Assembly: GCF_017814945.1 (NCBI RefSeq)
Contig: NZ_JAGIPX010000007.1
Location: forward strand, 124,001-188,000
DNA from: Paraburkholderia sp. LEh10
GTDB taxonomy: Bacteria; Pseudomonadota; Gammaproteobacteria; Burkholderiales; Burkholderiaceae
Length of the DNA stretch: 64,000 nucleotides
Reading direction: 5' to 3'
A program made the translations under genes and the position numbers. The first letter of the stretch is position 1. Every line of letters starts with the position of its first letter. A model generated the notes under the pieces. The model was given only the letters and a program-made list of their open reading frames with translations, did not search any database and was not told the origin of the DNA. This document shows positions 27,536 to 35,652 of this stretch, piece after piece.

Positions 27536-28945
27536 TCAGTCGACCATCCAGGTATCTTTCGTGCCGCCGCCCTGCGACGAGTTGACGACCAGCGAGCCCT
27601 CCTGCAACGCGACACGCGTGAGACCGCCCGCGCACATCGTCACCGTCTTGCCCGACAGCACGAACGGACGCAGATCGATATGACGCGGCGCAATACCCGC
27701 TTCGACGAAGGTCGGACAGGCGGACAGCGCGAGCGTCGGCTGCGCGATATAGCCGGCGGGCTTTTCGATCAGCCGCCGGCGAAACGCCTCGATCTCCGCC
27801 GACGTCGACGCTGGCCCGACCAGCATCCCGTAGCCGCCCGCGCCGTGCACTTCCTTGACGACGAGCTCGGGCAGATTCGCGAGCGTATAGGCGAGGTCGT
27901 CCGGCTTGCGGCATTGGTAGGTCGGCACGTTGTTCAGGATAGGCTTTTCGCCCAGATAGAACTCGATCATGTCGGGCACGTACGGATAGATCGACTTGTC
28001 GTCGGCGATGCCCGTGCCCATTGCGTTGGCGAGCGCGACGCGGCCCGCGCGATACGCGGTCAGAAGGCCCGGCACGCCGAGCGCGGAGTCCGGTCGAAAC
28101 GCGAGGGGATCGAGAAAGTCGTCGTCGACGCGCCGATAGATCACATCCACGCGCCGTGGACCTTGCGTCGTGCGCATGAACACGTAGTTGTCGTCGACGA
28201 AGAGATCCTTGCCTTCCACCAGTTCGACGCCCATCTGCTGCGCGAGGAACGAATGTTCGAAGTAAGCGGAGTTGTACATGCCCGGCGTCAGCACGACGAC
28301 GACGGGATCGTCGACGCCTTCGGGCGCGACCGAGCGCAGCGTGTCGAGCAGCAGATCCGGATAGTGCGCAACGGGCGCGATGCGGTTCTGCACGAAAAGC
28401 TCGGGGAAGAGCCGCATCATCATCTTGCGGTTCTCGAGCATGTACGACACGCCCGACGGCACGCGCAGGTTGTCTTCCAGCACGTAGAACTCGCCGTTCT
28501 CGCCGGCGCGCACGACATCGACGCCCGCGATGTGCGCATAGACGCACAGCGGCACATCGACGCCCTGCATCTCGGGGCGGTACTGCGCGTTGGTATAGAC
28601 CTGATCGGCGGGAACGATGCCTTCGCGCACGATGCTGCGATCGTGATAGACATCGTGGATGAAGAGGTTGAGCGCCTGGACGCGCTGCCGCAGACCTGCT
28701 TCGAGCGTCTGCCATTCGTTGCGCGGGATGATGCGCGGAATCAGATCGAACGGGATGAGACGCTCCGTGCCGGACAGATCGCCATTGACCGCGAACGTGA
28801 TGCCGACGCGGCGAAACAGAAGATCGGCTTCCGCCCGCTTACGCGCGATTGCTTCGGTGCCCTGCTGCACGAGCCAGCGTTCGAACCGCTGATAGTGCGG
28901 CCGCACGGCGTCATCGAATTGACGCATCTCGTCATAGCATCGCAT
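27536..28945 (-). CDS. Circularly permuted type 2 ATP-grasp protein (DUF404/DUF407)
   Basis: 469 residues. Landmark segments: FRRVGITFAVNGDL, ERLIPFDLIPRIIPRNEWQTLEAGLRQR, the nucleotide-site stretch NGEFYVLEDNLRVPSGVSYMLENR, LTPGMYNSAYFEHSFLAQQMGVELVEGKDL, and the glycine-rich LVVKEVHGAGGYGMLVGP. ATP-grasp ligases activate a carboxylate as acyl phosphate and join it to an amine; members beside alpha-E and transglutaminase-like genes are predicted peptide or amide ligases. The ATG at 28945 is chosen over 28993 because family proteins start close to the YDEM segment. It is the first gene of the Anbu cluster. Confidence 0.9.
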   Translation of the reverse strand: MRCYDEMRQFDDAVRPHYQRFERWLVQQGTEAIARKRAEADLLFRRVGITFAVNGDLSGTERLIPFDLIPRIIPRNEWQTLEAGLRQRVQALNLFIHDVYHDRSIVREGIVPADQVYTNAQYRPEMQGVDVPLCVYAHIAGVDVVRAGENGEFYVLEDNLRVPSGVSYMLENRKMMMRLFPELFVQNRIAPVAHYPDLLLDTLRSVAPEGVDDPVVVVLTPGMYNSAYFEHSFLAQQMGVELVEGKDLFVDDNYVFMRTTQGPRRVDVIYRRVDDDFLDPLAFRPDSALGVPGLLTAYRAGRVALANAMGTGIADDKSIYPYVPDMIEFYLGEKPILNNVPTYQCRKPDDLAYTLANLPELVVKEVHGAGGYGMLVGPASTSAEIEAFRRRLIEKPAGYIAQPTLALSACPTFVEAGIAPRHIDLRPFVLSGKTVTMCAGGLTRVALQEGSLVVNSSQGGGTKDTWMVD

Positions 28946-29261
28946 GTCACGCCCCACTCTTTTTGTCGGATAGAAGGCGAATGCGCTGCGCATTCGGTTT
29001 CAACCACGATCAAGCAAGCGTTATGCCATCGGGGTTTCATGCGCGACGCGGGAGCGGATGCACATGAATAGCGCACACGGACTGGCAAGCAACCCGCTGC
29101 CATCGTAGCGCGGCGACGTCCGATGCGCTACTTCTGTGCGTATCCGTGCGCACATGGTTCGGTGTGTGCCGAGTTTGGGAATTGGGTTTGCGGTCTGCGA
29201 CAGGTTTTGTTCGCTGTGTTGCGTTGCGGGGTGTTCGCTCTGGCATCCGCGATGCGGTTCG

Positions 29262-29498
29262 CTTTGCCCTTGCGCGGGCATCCGCGATGCGGTTCGTTTC
29301 GCCGCTATCGCTGGCATCCGCGATGCGCCTCGCGGCGCGGGCGTCGCCCCTGTGCGGGGCGGCACCTACTTTCTTTGCCGCGGCAAAGAAAGTAGGCAAA
29401 GAAAGCCGCTCACACCGCCAAACCTTGACCGTTAGCCACGGGCTCCCAACGTCCCCATGTTTATCGCGGCAGTGTGCTCGCCCACGCCCGTTGCCTGC
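29262..29498 (+). repeat. Left arm of a large inverted repeat
   Basis: Nearly identical to the reverse complement of about 29762-29997. It contains the palindrome ACTTTCTTTGCCGCGG-CAAAGAAAGT and, at its outer edge, copies of GGCATCCGCGATGCG at 29242, 29277 and 29313 (period about 35 bp). Repeats of this kind are, as far as I know, dispersed in Paraburkholderia genomes. Confidence 0.75.
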
Positions 29499-29571
29499 GC
29501 ACTGACCGGCGCCGCACCCGCTTCATGCACCCGCGTGCAAACCACGCCCCTCGATTATCCCGTGCCCCGCA

Positions 29572-29684
29572 TGCGGCAAACCTATGTAGGCCTTCGCGCC
29601 ATCAGAACACCTTCGCTGCGCGATGCGTCTTCATAGTTAGGGCGCAGCCCTGTGAGGCGCGACAACCAACATAGGTTTGCCGCA
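29572..29684. repeat. Inner 16-bp inverted repeat between the large arms
   Basis: TGCGGCAAACCTATGT (29572-29587) and its perfect reverse complement ACATAGGTTTGCCGCA (29669-29684) enclose about 80 bases. The resulting structure is a hairpin or cruciform nested inside the larger inverted repeat. Confidence 0.8.
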
Positions 29685-29761
29685 CAAGGGCAGTGAAACA
29701 TCAGGACGGTTAGCAGTTGTGCGAGCGCGTGAAGCGGGTGAGGCGTTCAGATAGCGCGTTG

Positions 29762-29997
29762 GCAACGAGCAAAGTCAGCACGCTGCCATGTGAAGTGCGG
29801 GGACGCCAAGAGCCCGTGGGTAAACGTCAAGCATTGACGGGGTGAGCGGCTTTCTTTGCTTACTTTCTTTGCCGCGGCAAAGAAAGTAAGTGCCGCCCCG
29901 CACAGGGGCAACGCTCGCGCCGCGAGGCGCATCGCGGATGCCAGCGATAGCGGCGAAACGAACCGCATCGCGGATGCCAGCGCAGGGCAAAGGCGAA
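29762..29997 (-). repeat. Right arm of a large inverted repeat
   Basis: The mirror copy of about 29262-29498, including the same TTTGCCGCGGCAAAG palindrome, the segment read GGGCTC near 29808-29815, and the GCATCGCGGATGCC units. Differences between the arms are scattered single bases and small indels, so the duplication is not very recent or is still under constraint. Confidence 0.75.
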
Positions 29998-30173
29998 CCC
30001 TATCGCGAACGCCCACGCAAGGGGCAAAGGCGAACCGCCTCGCGAATACCCGCGACGGCCATACCAAACCAAACAGCGTCGCAGACACAAAAACAAAGTC
30101 CCCACACACTTGCGCATGTGGGGACCGCGATATCCAACAACGGCGGCTCGTGCCGCCGTCAGGAGCGCATCGA

Positions 30174-30626
30174 TTACGCTGCTGCTGCGTCCTTCAGCTT
30201 CTTCAACGCACGTGCCTTCACACGCACGCTTGCCGGCTTGGCCGGGAACCAGCGCTCTTCACCCGTGAACGGGTCCTTGCCGAAGCGCTTCTTCTTCGCC
30301 GGAACGGCCTGAACGACGATCTTCAGAAGACCCGACAGCGTGAATTCGCCAGCGCCCTTCTTGTGGACCGAACCGAGGATCGTGTCTTCGAGTGCAGCCA
30401 GAACTGCCTTCGCCGACTTGGGCTCGACGCCCGCACGCTCCGCAACGTGTGCAGCCAGCGAGGCCTTCGTGAAGGTGTCCTTGATCGGCGAGGGAACGCC
30501 GGACGCCTTCACGGCGACCTTCTTAGCCGTGACTTTCTTTGCGGGAGCAGCAGCTTTCTTAGCAGCAACCTTCTTCGTCGGTACCGTAGCAGCCTTCTTG
30601 GCTACCTTTTTTGCGGAAGTCGCCAT
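30174..30626 (-). CDS. Lysine-rich HU-family DNA-binding protein (histone H1-like N-terminus)
   Basis: 150 residues in two parts. The first 45 are repeats of KKVAAKKAAAPAKK type, like histone H1 or AlgP-like tails. Residues about 50-140 are an HU/IHF-type domain (IKDTFTKASLAAHVAERAGV, ALEDTILGSVHKKGAGEFTL, LLKIVVQAVP, FGKDPFTGEERWFPAKP), though the DNA-binding arm is atypical. It should be a nucleoid-associated protein with strong nonspecific DNA affinity. The ATG at 30626 follows GGTAGGAGAAAT; the longer frame to 30875 lacks homology. The Lys-rich tail is often variable in length between strains. Confidence 0.88.
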   Translation of the reverse strand: MATSAKKVAKKAATVPTKKVAAKKAAAPAKKVTAKKVAVKASGVPSPIKDTFTKASLAAHVAERAGVEPKSAKAVLAALEDTILGSVHKKGAGEFTLSGLLKIVVQAVPAKKKRFGKDPFTGEERWFPAKPASVRVKARALKKLKDAAAA

Positions 30627-30952
30627 ATTTCTCCTACCTCTTAGGGTCGTTAAATGCGAGAAGCGCGCGCGATATGCGCATGCTTCAAGGCCGGATTCTA
30701 CAAGCGCTTTTGCGTTCTGAGCGAATCTTTTGTGTGTAACGGTTACGGTGTGTTGCGTGGCGCTGACTAACCCACGCATTTCGCGCCTGTTTTTAAGGGG
30801 TAAACACGATGACCAGGCGATTTCGGCACACCTGTCCAGCGCGAAACCTCGTTTGAATCGCACGAGTGTTTGCACTCGTGTCGATCAGAAGTCATGCGTC
30901 GAAGCGTCGGGAGCGCCCTACGGATGATGCACTCGCGCGCTCGCAGGCGCGC
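30627..30952. other. Intergenic region between HU-type and MocR genes
   Basis: 326 bases without a gene. It holds a perfect inverted repeat CACGAGTG-TTTG-CACTCGTG at 30861-30880 with no T-run on either side, so it could be an operator or an attenuated terminator between two co-oriented genes. Confidence 0.45.
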
Positions 30953-32422
30953 TCAAGTCCTTGATTCGACACGCGGCAGCAGCTTCGCGAGTTTCGTCAG
31001 CGCCGCGTCGATCAGCTCCGCCTCGATGCCGCCGTAGCCGAATACGAGCCCCGTTTGCGGCCTCGCGCGCACATGAAAAGGCGCGAGACCGTGCAGCGCA
31101 ATCGCTTCTTCTCGCGCCGCGTCGATCACGGCGGCTTCCGTCAGCGGCGCCTTGAGCAGCGCGGCGAGATGGATGCCCGCTGCCGGCACGATCGGCTCAA
31201 ACCAGCGCGCGAGATCGCCGTGCAGATGCGCGAGCAGACATGCACGGCGCGCGGCGTAAAGCTTGTGCATGCGCTTCACGTGCCGCGCGAAGTCGCCGTT
31301 CAGCATGAAGCGGGCAAGCGCCGTCTGCGTCAGCGAGCAGCCATGCCAGTCTCCGATCTGTCTGGCCTTGCGCAGCGTGTCGAACAGCGCCGCGGGCGGC
31401 ACCACGTAGCCGACGCGCAACTCGGGAAAAAGGGTCTTCGAAAACGTTCCCACGTAGGCGACGAGTCCCGCGCGGTCTAGGCTCTTCAGCGGCTCCATTG
31501 GCCGGCCCTCGAAGCGGTATTCGCAATCGTAGTCATCTTCGATGATGACGGCGTCGCGCTCCTGCGCCCATTCGAGCAACTCGACGCGCCGCGCAAGACT
31601 CATCGGCATGCCGAGCGGGAACTGATGCGAAGGTGTCACGTAGACGAGCCGCGCGTTCTTCGGCAGCTTGCCGACGACAAGGCCTTCGGCATCGACGGCC
31701 ACGGGCACGACCTTCGCGCCCGTGGCCGTCAGGCAAGCGCGGGCTGGCGGATAGCCCGGATCTTCGACGACGGCCACGTCACCGGGCCGCAGCGTCACGC
31801 GTGCAATCAGATCGAGCGCGTGCTGCGCGCCCTGCGTGACGATCACGTCTTCCCAGTTGCTCGCGATCGCGCGGCTAAACGCGAGATAGCGCGAAATCGC
31901 AAGACGCAGCTCCTGCTCGCCAGCGGCATCGCGATAGGTGCCGCGCCCGCGCGCCTGGACACGCAGCGCGTGATTCACGCAGCGGCGCCAGACATCGAAG
32001 GGGAAATGCGACTTGTCGGTGATGCCGCCGACGAAGTCGAACGGGGTGCCCGGCGTCGGCTGCGGACCGAGCAGGTCGGGAACGGCATGCCATACGGGCT
32101 GCGCGCGGGCGCCGGATCGTGCGGACGTGCTCGCGTCTTGAGCGGCGCGAGCATGCGCCGGACGATCGGCGGGCAAGCGCTGCAGCCCTTCGGAGACGAA
32201 CGTGCCCGAACCCGCACGCGCATGCAGGAAGCCTTCGGCGAGTAGGCGCTCGAACACGTCGAGCGTCGTCTTGCGCGAGACGCCGAGTTGCGTCGCGAGG
32301 TCGCGCGTCGACGGCAATTGCGTGCCGCCCGCAAGACGCCCCTCGACAATGCCCGCTCTCAACTGCCGATAGATCTGTCCGGCCAGGTCGTGGCGGCCTT
32401 CGACGGCGATGTGGATGTCCAT
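30953..32422 (-). CDS. MocR/PdxR-type regulator (GntR winged helix fused to PLP aminotransferase domain)
   Basis: 489 residues. The N-terminal GntR winged helix (about 1-75) has GQIYRQLRAGIVEGRLAGGT, LPSTRDLATQLGVSRKTTLD and VFERLLAEGFLHARAGSGTFV. A fold-type I aminotransferase domain follows, with the PLP lysine expected in GTFSKTLFPELRVGYVVPP and the nucleophile-side motifs VVEDPGYPPARACL and IIEDDYDCEYRF. MocR proteins sense PLP, GABA or similar amines and control vitamin B6, GABA or transporter genes. Its downstream target is not evident; the peptide transporter gene lies directly upstream on the same strand, separated by a terminator. Confidence 0.88.
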   Translation of the reverse strand: MDIHIAVEGRHDLAGQIYRQLRAGIVEGRLAGGTQLPSTRDLATQLGVSRKTTLDVFERLLAEGFLHARAGSGTFVSEGLQRLPADRPAHARAAQDASTSARSGARAQPVWHAVPDLLGPQPTPGTPFDFVGGITDKSHFPFDVWRRCVNHALRVQARGRGTYRDAAGEQELRLAISRYLAFSRAIASNWEDVIVTQGAQHALDLIARVTLRPGDVAVVEDPGYPPARACLTATGAKVVPVAVDAEGLVVGKLPKNARLVYVTPSHQFPLGMPMSLARRVELLEWAQERDAVIIEDDYDCEYRFEGRPMEPLKSLDRAGLVAYVGTFSKTLFPELRVGYVVPPAALFDTLRKARQIGDWHGCSLTQTALARFMLNGDFARHVKRMHKLYAARRACLLAHLHGDLARWFEPIVPAAGIHLAALLKAPLTEAAVIDAAREEAIALHGLAPFHVRARPQTGLVFGYGGIEAELIDAALTKLAKLLPRVESRT

Positions 32423-32516
32423 GTGAGCCGGTTGCCTGCTGTGATGTCGTGTGCAAGCTTACCTTGGCGTCATCTGTCCCAGCGATCGAAGCTGCGCGTC
32501 ACAGCGCCGTAAACGT

Positions 32517-32544
32517 AAAAAGGCGTGCCATCCAGCACGCCTTT
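32517..32544 (-). terminator. Rho-independent terminator of the POT transporter gene
   Basis: Read on the minus strand, AAAGGCGTGC-TGGATG-GCACGCCTTT is followed by further T residues. It sits about 35 bases after the transporter stop codon. Confidence 0.85.
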
Positions 32545-32577
32545 GATATCCATCGAATGCCCGACGGGGCAACGGCC

Positions 32578-34095
32578 TTATTGCGCCGACGCCACCACTT
32601 CAAGCTTGCGCGAGTTCTCCCGCGCTTCTTCCGCGCTGCGATGATGCGCCCGCGACAAACGCCCCATCAACGGCAGCAGCAGGATCGCCACGATCGCGCC
32701 GAACGCCGCGAGCCAGCCGAGCTCCGCGAAGAGCTTCGTATACAGCGGCAGCGAAGTCATCGGATCGAGATCGCCGGCGGGCATCTTCGCCAGATTCGCG
32801 ACGACGCTCCCCAGATACTGCGAGACGCCCGTCGCGACGAAGTACGCGCCCATCATGAAGCCGCTCATGCGGGCGGGGACGTAGCGCGCGATCATCGCGA
32901 GGCCGAGGCCGCTCACCAGCAGTTCGCCCAGCGAGTACAAACCGTAGCCGCCGACCATGAACCACGACGACACGCGGCCGTTCACCGCGAAGCTGCCGCT
33001 CCATGCGTAAACGAAGAAGCCTGCCGCGACCACGGCAAAACCGAACGCATACTTCGCCGCGACGGGCACGTCCTTGCCGTTTTTCGCGAGCCTCGTATAC
33101 AGCGTCGCGAGAATCGGGCTCAGCAGCATGATCCAGATCGGGTTCAGCGCCTGGAACTGCGCGGCGCTCCACGTGAACAGATGCGCGCCGAACAGCGAGA
33201 ACGTCGGATCGACATTGCGCAACGCGAAGAGCGTCAGCGACGTCGACATCTGCTGATAGAACACGAAGAACAGGATCACCTGCAGCGTCAGGATCAGTGC
33301 CGCGAGCAGGCCCGAACGCTCAGAGCGCTCACACTTGATCAACATGTACGCGAAGATCGCGAGAATCGCGACGCCCGCCGTGTACACGCACGCCACCGCA
33401 ATCGCCTTGTGCTGCAGCACGAACATCGTCGCCGTGCCGAGCGCGACGCCGCCCGCCGCGACAGCCAGCACGCGCTTCCAGCGGATGGGTTCGGCATCCG
33501 GCGCCGAGCCGATGTGCGACAGCGTGCGGAACATCAGGAAGTAATTTATCACGCCGATCAGCATGCCGACGCAGCAGACGGCAAATGCCGTGTGCCAGCC
33601 CCAGTGATCCTTGATCCACGGCGTCGCGAGCATCGACACCGTCGAGCCGATATTCACCGCCATGTAGTAGATCGTGAACGCGCTGTCGATGCGCGCGTCG
33701 TCGCCTTCATAGATGCGGCGCACCAGATTCGCGGCATTCGACTTGAACAGTCCGTTGCCGACCACGATCACGCCCAGCGACGCATACATGAATTCGAGGC
33801 TGTCGTTCGGCAGCGCGAGCATCAGATAACCCGCCGCAAGCACGAGCGCGCCGAAGATCATCGAGCGGCGCGCGCCGAGAATCTTGTCGCCGATCCAGCC
33901 GCCGATCGAAGGCGACGCATAGACGAGCGCCGCGAACGCGCCCCACGTGAGCGTCGCGTGGCTGTCGTCGAAACCGAGCCTGTCGATCATGAACAGCACG
34001 AGCAGCGCGGCCATGCCGTAGTAACCGAAGCGTTCCCACATCTCGATGAGAAAGACGGTCGAAAACGACCGGGTCTGGGATACGGGTGAGTTCAT
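32578..34095 (-). CDS. POT family proton-dependent peptide transporter (MFS)
   Basis: 505 residues with 12-14 hydrophobic helices. The POT signature ExxERFxYYG is present near residue 18 (IEMWERFGYYGMAALLVLFM), followed by GGWIGDKILGARRSMIFGAL, the MFS loop 2-3 motif. The later helix HIGS region and FFVFYQQMSTSLTLFA carry conserved positions. POT proteins import di- and tripeptides with protons across the inner membrane. It lies upstream of, and co-oriented with, a MocR regulator, and divergent from an XRE-cupin/opp block, so two different peptide-uptake systems sit side by side. Confidence 0.9.
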   Translation of the reverse strand: MNSPVSQTRSFSTVFLIEMWERFGYYGMAALLVLFMIDRLGFDDSHATLTWGAFAALVYASPSIGGWIGDKILGARRSMIFGALVLAAGYLMLALPNDSLEFMYASLGVIVVGNGLFKSNAANLVRRIYEGDDARIDSAFTIYYMAVNIGSTVSMLATPWIKDHWGWHTAFAVCCVGMLIGVINYFLMFRTLSHIGSAPDAEPIRWKRVLAVAAGGVALGTATMFVLQHKAIAVACVYTAGVAILAIFAYMLIKCERSERSGLLAALILTLQVILFFVFYQQMSTSLTLFALRNVDPTFSLFGAHLFTWSAAQFQALNPIWIMLLSPILATLYTRLAKNGKDVPVAAKYAFGFAVVAAGFFVYAWSGSFAVNGRVSSWFMVGGYGLYSLGELLVSGLGLAMIARYVPARMSGFMMGAYFVATGVSQYLGSVVANLAKMPAGDLDPMTSLPLYTKLFAELGWLAAFGAIVAILLLPLMGRLSRAHHRSAEEARENSRKLEVVASAQ

Positions 34096-34874
34096 GCGTT
34101 CCTCTTATTGATGATGCGATAGCAGCCGCGCACGCACGCGTCGAGCCGACGCAATGCCACGTGGCGAAGCTGGAAAAACTGGAGATCGTCGATGACTTGC
34201 CGTAGCCGATGCATGCGAGCGGATCGGGCGACGGTTCAGTGCGATACGAACGACGGACAGCGCGGTCCGCGTCGAAAACGGAACAACCAGGACTTCAGCG
34301 GGAGGCCGTCAACGCGAAAAACCGCGTGACGAAGGCTCAATGATAAAGCATTGCGCGCCCGGACCCGTGCTGCGGCTGCAGGGAGACTCGCGTGCTCAAT
34401 ATGCGGGATCGATGTGTATACAGAAGCGGAAAAACAGCAAAAGAGATCGACATACGTGTTCACCTTCGTTCGTCGGTGGCAGCCCGGTCAGGACGTACCG
34501 ATCAGGAGACCGTCACAGGATCGCTGCAGACGGAAGTGCGGGCGACCCGGACCTTGCAAGCCCGAGCCGCACGAGGCAGCGATTGTGCGTATCAACTGGC
34601 GTCTTGTCGCTTCGGGAATTTACTGAGGCGCGCAAAAAAGATTCGCGCAACGACCGGCCGTTAGTCTCAATGCTTTTTGAGATTATCTGAAGCAAATCTG
34701 TAGACACGCTGTGCAATCTGGCAACATAGCATGCTCTCTCGAAAAGAAAGAACGGGCGCCGACCATACCGATGAGTTGTCAACTTCTGCAAGGCTGCACG
34801 CCCGACGGGTAGTACGTCATCAAACAACATTTGCTTGTATCAAACTAATTTTGACGGACAAATTTGGTTTTGCT
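34096..34874. other. Long intergenic region between the POT and XRE-cupin genes
   Basis: 779 bases with no convincing frame. The left part holds the divergent POT promoter and the right end an imperfect operator-like repeat. The middle is of ordinary GC and shows nothing recognisable. Confidence 0.45.
34841..34873 (+). promoter_or_regulatory. Candidate operator upstream of the XRE-cupin regulator
   Basis: CAAACTAATTT (34841-34851) and AAATTTGGTTTTG (34861-34873) form an imperfect inverted repeat ending one base before the ATG at 34875. TTGACG lies within it at 34851. Placement at the start codon suggests autorepression of the XRE gene. Confidence 0.4.
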
Positions 34875-35444
34875 ATGGTCACGACACTTGAGAAGGACAC
34901 GGCACTAGAACTGGGGAGCAAGATTCGCGCGCTGAGGCAAAGACTGAAGCGCACGCTCGACGAAACAGCGACGGCAGCGGGCATCTCGAAGCCGTTTTTG
35001 TCGCAGGTCGAGCGCGGTCTCGCGTCTCCATCCATCACATCGCTGGCGGGAATTGCGAATGCGTTGGGCGTGAAGGTGCAGTACTTCGTCGATACGCCGA
35101 GCGAAGAACGTTCGGTGTGTCGCGCAAACGAACTGAAGTTTTTTGGTTTTGCAGACTCGGCGAATCTGTTTGCCCGGATGACCAATCTGTCGGGGGGCCG
35201 TCAGTTGGAAGCCATCCTTGTGAGGATGCCACCCGGGCAAAAGCGTTCCGAAGTCACGACACATGCCGGTGAAGAGTTCATCTATGTCATCGAAGGGCAA
35301 ATGTCGCTGACGCTGGAAGGCAAGACCTTCGTGCTGCGTGCTGGAGACAGCGCACATTACGAATCGACGCTGCCGCATAGCTGGGCGAATACGGCCCGGA
35401 AGGAATCGGTGGTCGTCTGGGTGGGTACGCCGAGACTGTTTTAG
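34875..35444 (+). CDS. XRE family regulator with cupin sensor domain
   Basis: 189 residues. Helix-turn-helix of the XRE/Cro type at residues about 14-66 (LGSKIRALRQRLKRTLDETA, AAGISKPFLSQVERGLASPS, ITSLAGIANALGV), then a cupin domain with the metal-binding pattern THAGEEFIYVIEGQMSLTLE-GK, and HYESTLPHSWANTARKESVV. Regulators of this build (PuuR, HipB-like or SutR-like groups) sense small molecules in amine, peptide or sulfur metabolism. It is the gene before the oppABCDF operon on the same strand, with about 200 bases between them, so it may control peptide uptake. Confidence 0.88.
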   Translation: MVTTLEKDTALELGSKIRALRQRLKRTLDETATAAGISKPFLSQVERGLASPSITSLAGIANALGVKVQYFVDTPSEERSVCRANELKFFGFADSANLFARMTNLSGGRQLEAILVRMPPGQKRSEVTTHAGEEFIYVIEGQMSLTLEGKTFVLRAGDSAHYESTLPHSWANTARKESVVVWVGTPRLF

Positions 35445-35448
35445 AAGG

Positions 35449-35520
35449 CAGGCATTCAATCCTGGTTGGAAGCGCTTCCGCACATCGAGGAAGCGCGATG
35501 AATCGGTTGTAGGATGCCTG
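35449..35520. repeat. Nested inverted repeat after the XRE-cupin gene
   Basis: The outer arms are CAGGCAT (35449-35455) and ATGCCTG (35514-35520). The inner arms are GCGCTTCC (35472-35479) and GGAAGCGC (35489-35496) with a 9-base loop. The outer stem is followed by TAATAATAATT, weakly like a terminator. It could end the XRE transcript or act in the oppA leader. Confidence 0.4.
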
Positions 35521-35652
35521 TAATAATAATTGTAAGGAATCCTGCATGCCGTACACCGAACAAGGACCACCCCGGTCCTCACCACGCGGATAGCCGTTAG
35601 CGGCGTCCGCGCCGCTTTCGTTTCTCTCCCGACTTTTTTTGCGAATCCAACC

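Larger units (their letters stand above)
28946..30173. other. 1.2 kb gene-free region made of inverted repeats
   Basis: No frame here resembles a protein; the many short frames are repeats read on both strands. The centre is an inverted repeat of about 235 bp per arm with a smaller inverted repeat nested inside, annotated separately. Flanks: the ATP-grasp promoter on the left and the end of the HU-type gene on the right. Confidence 0.7.

Noticed and set aside
29242..29997. The repeated units as a CRISPR array
   Set aside because: Units of about 35 bp follow one another without unique spacers of constant length, both arms are mirror copies, and no cas genes are present.
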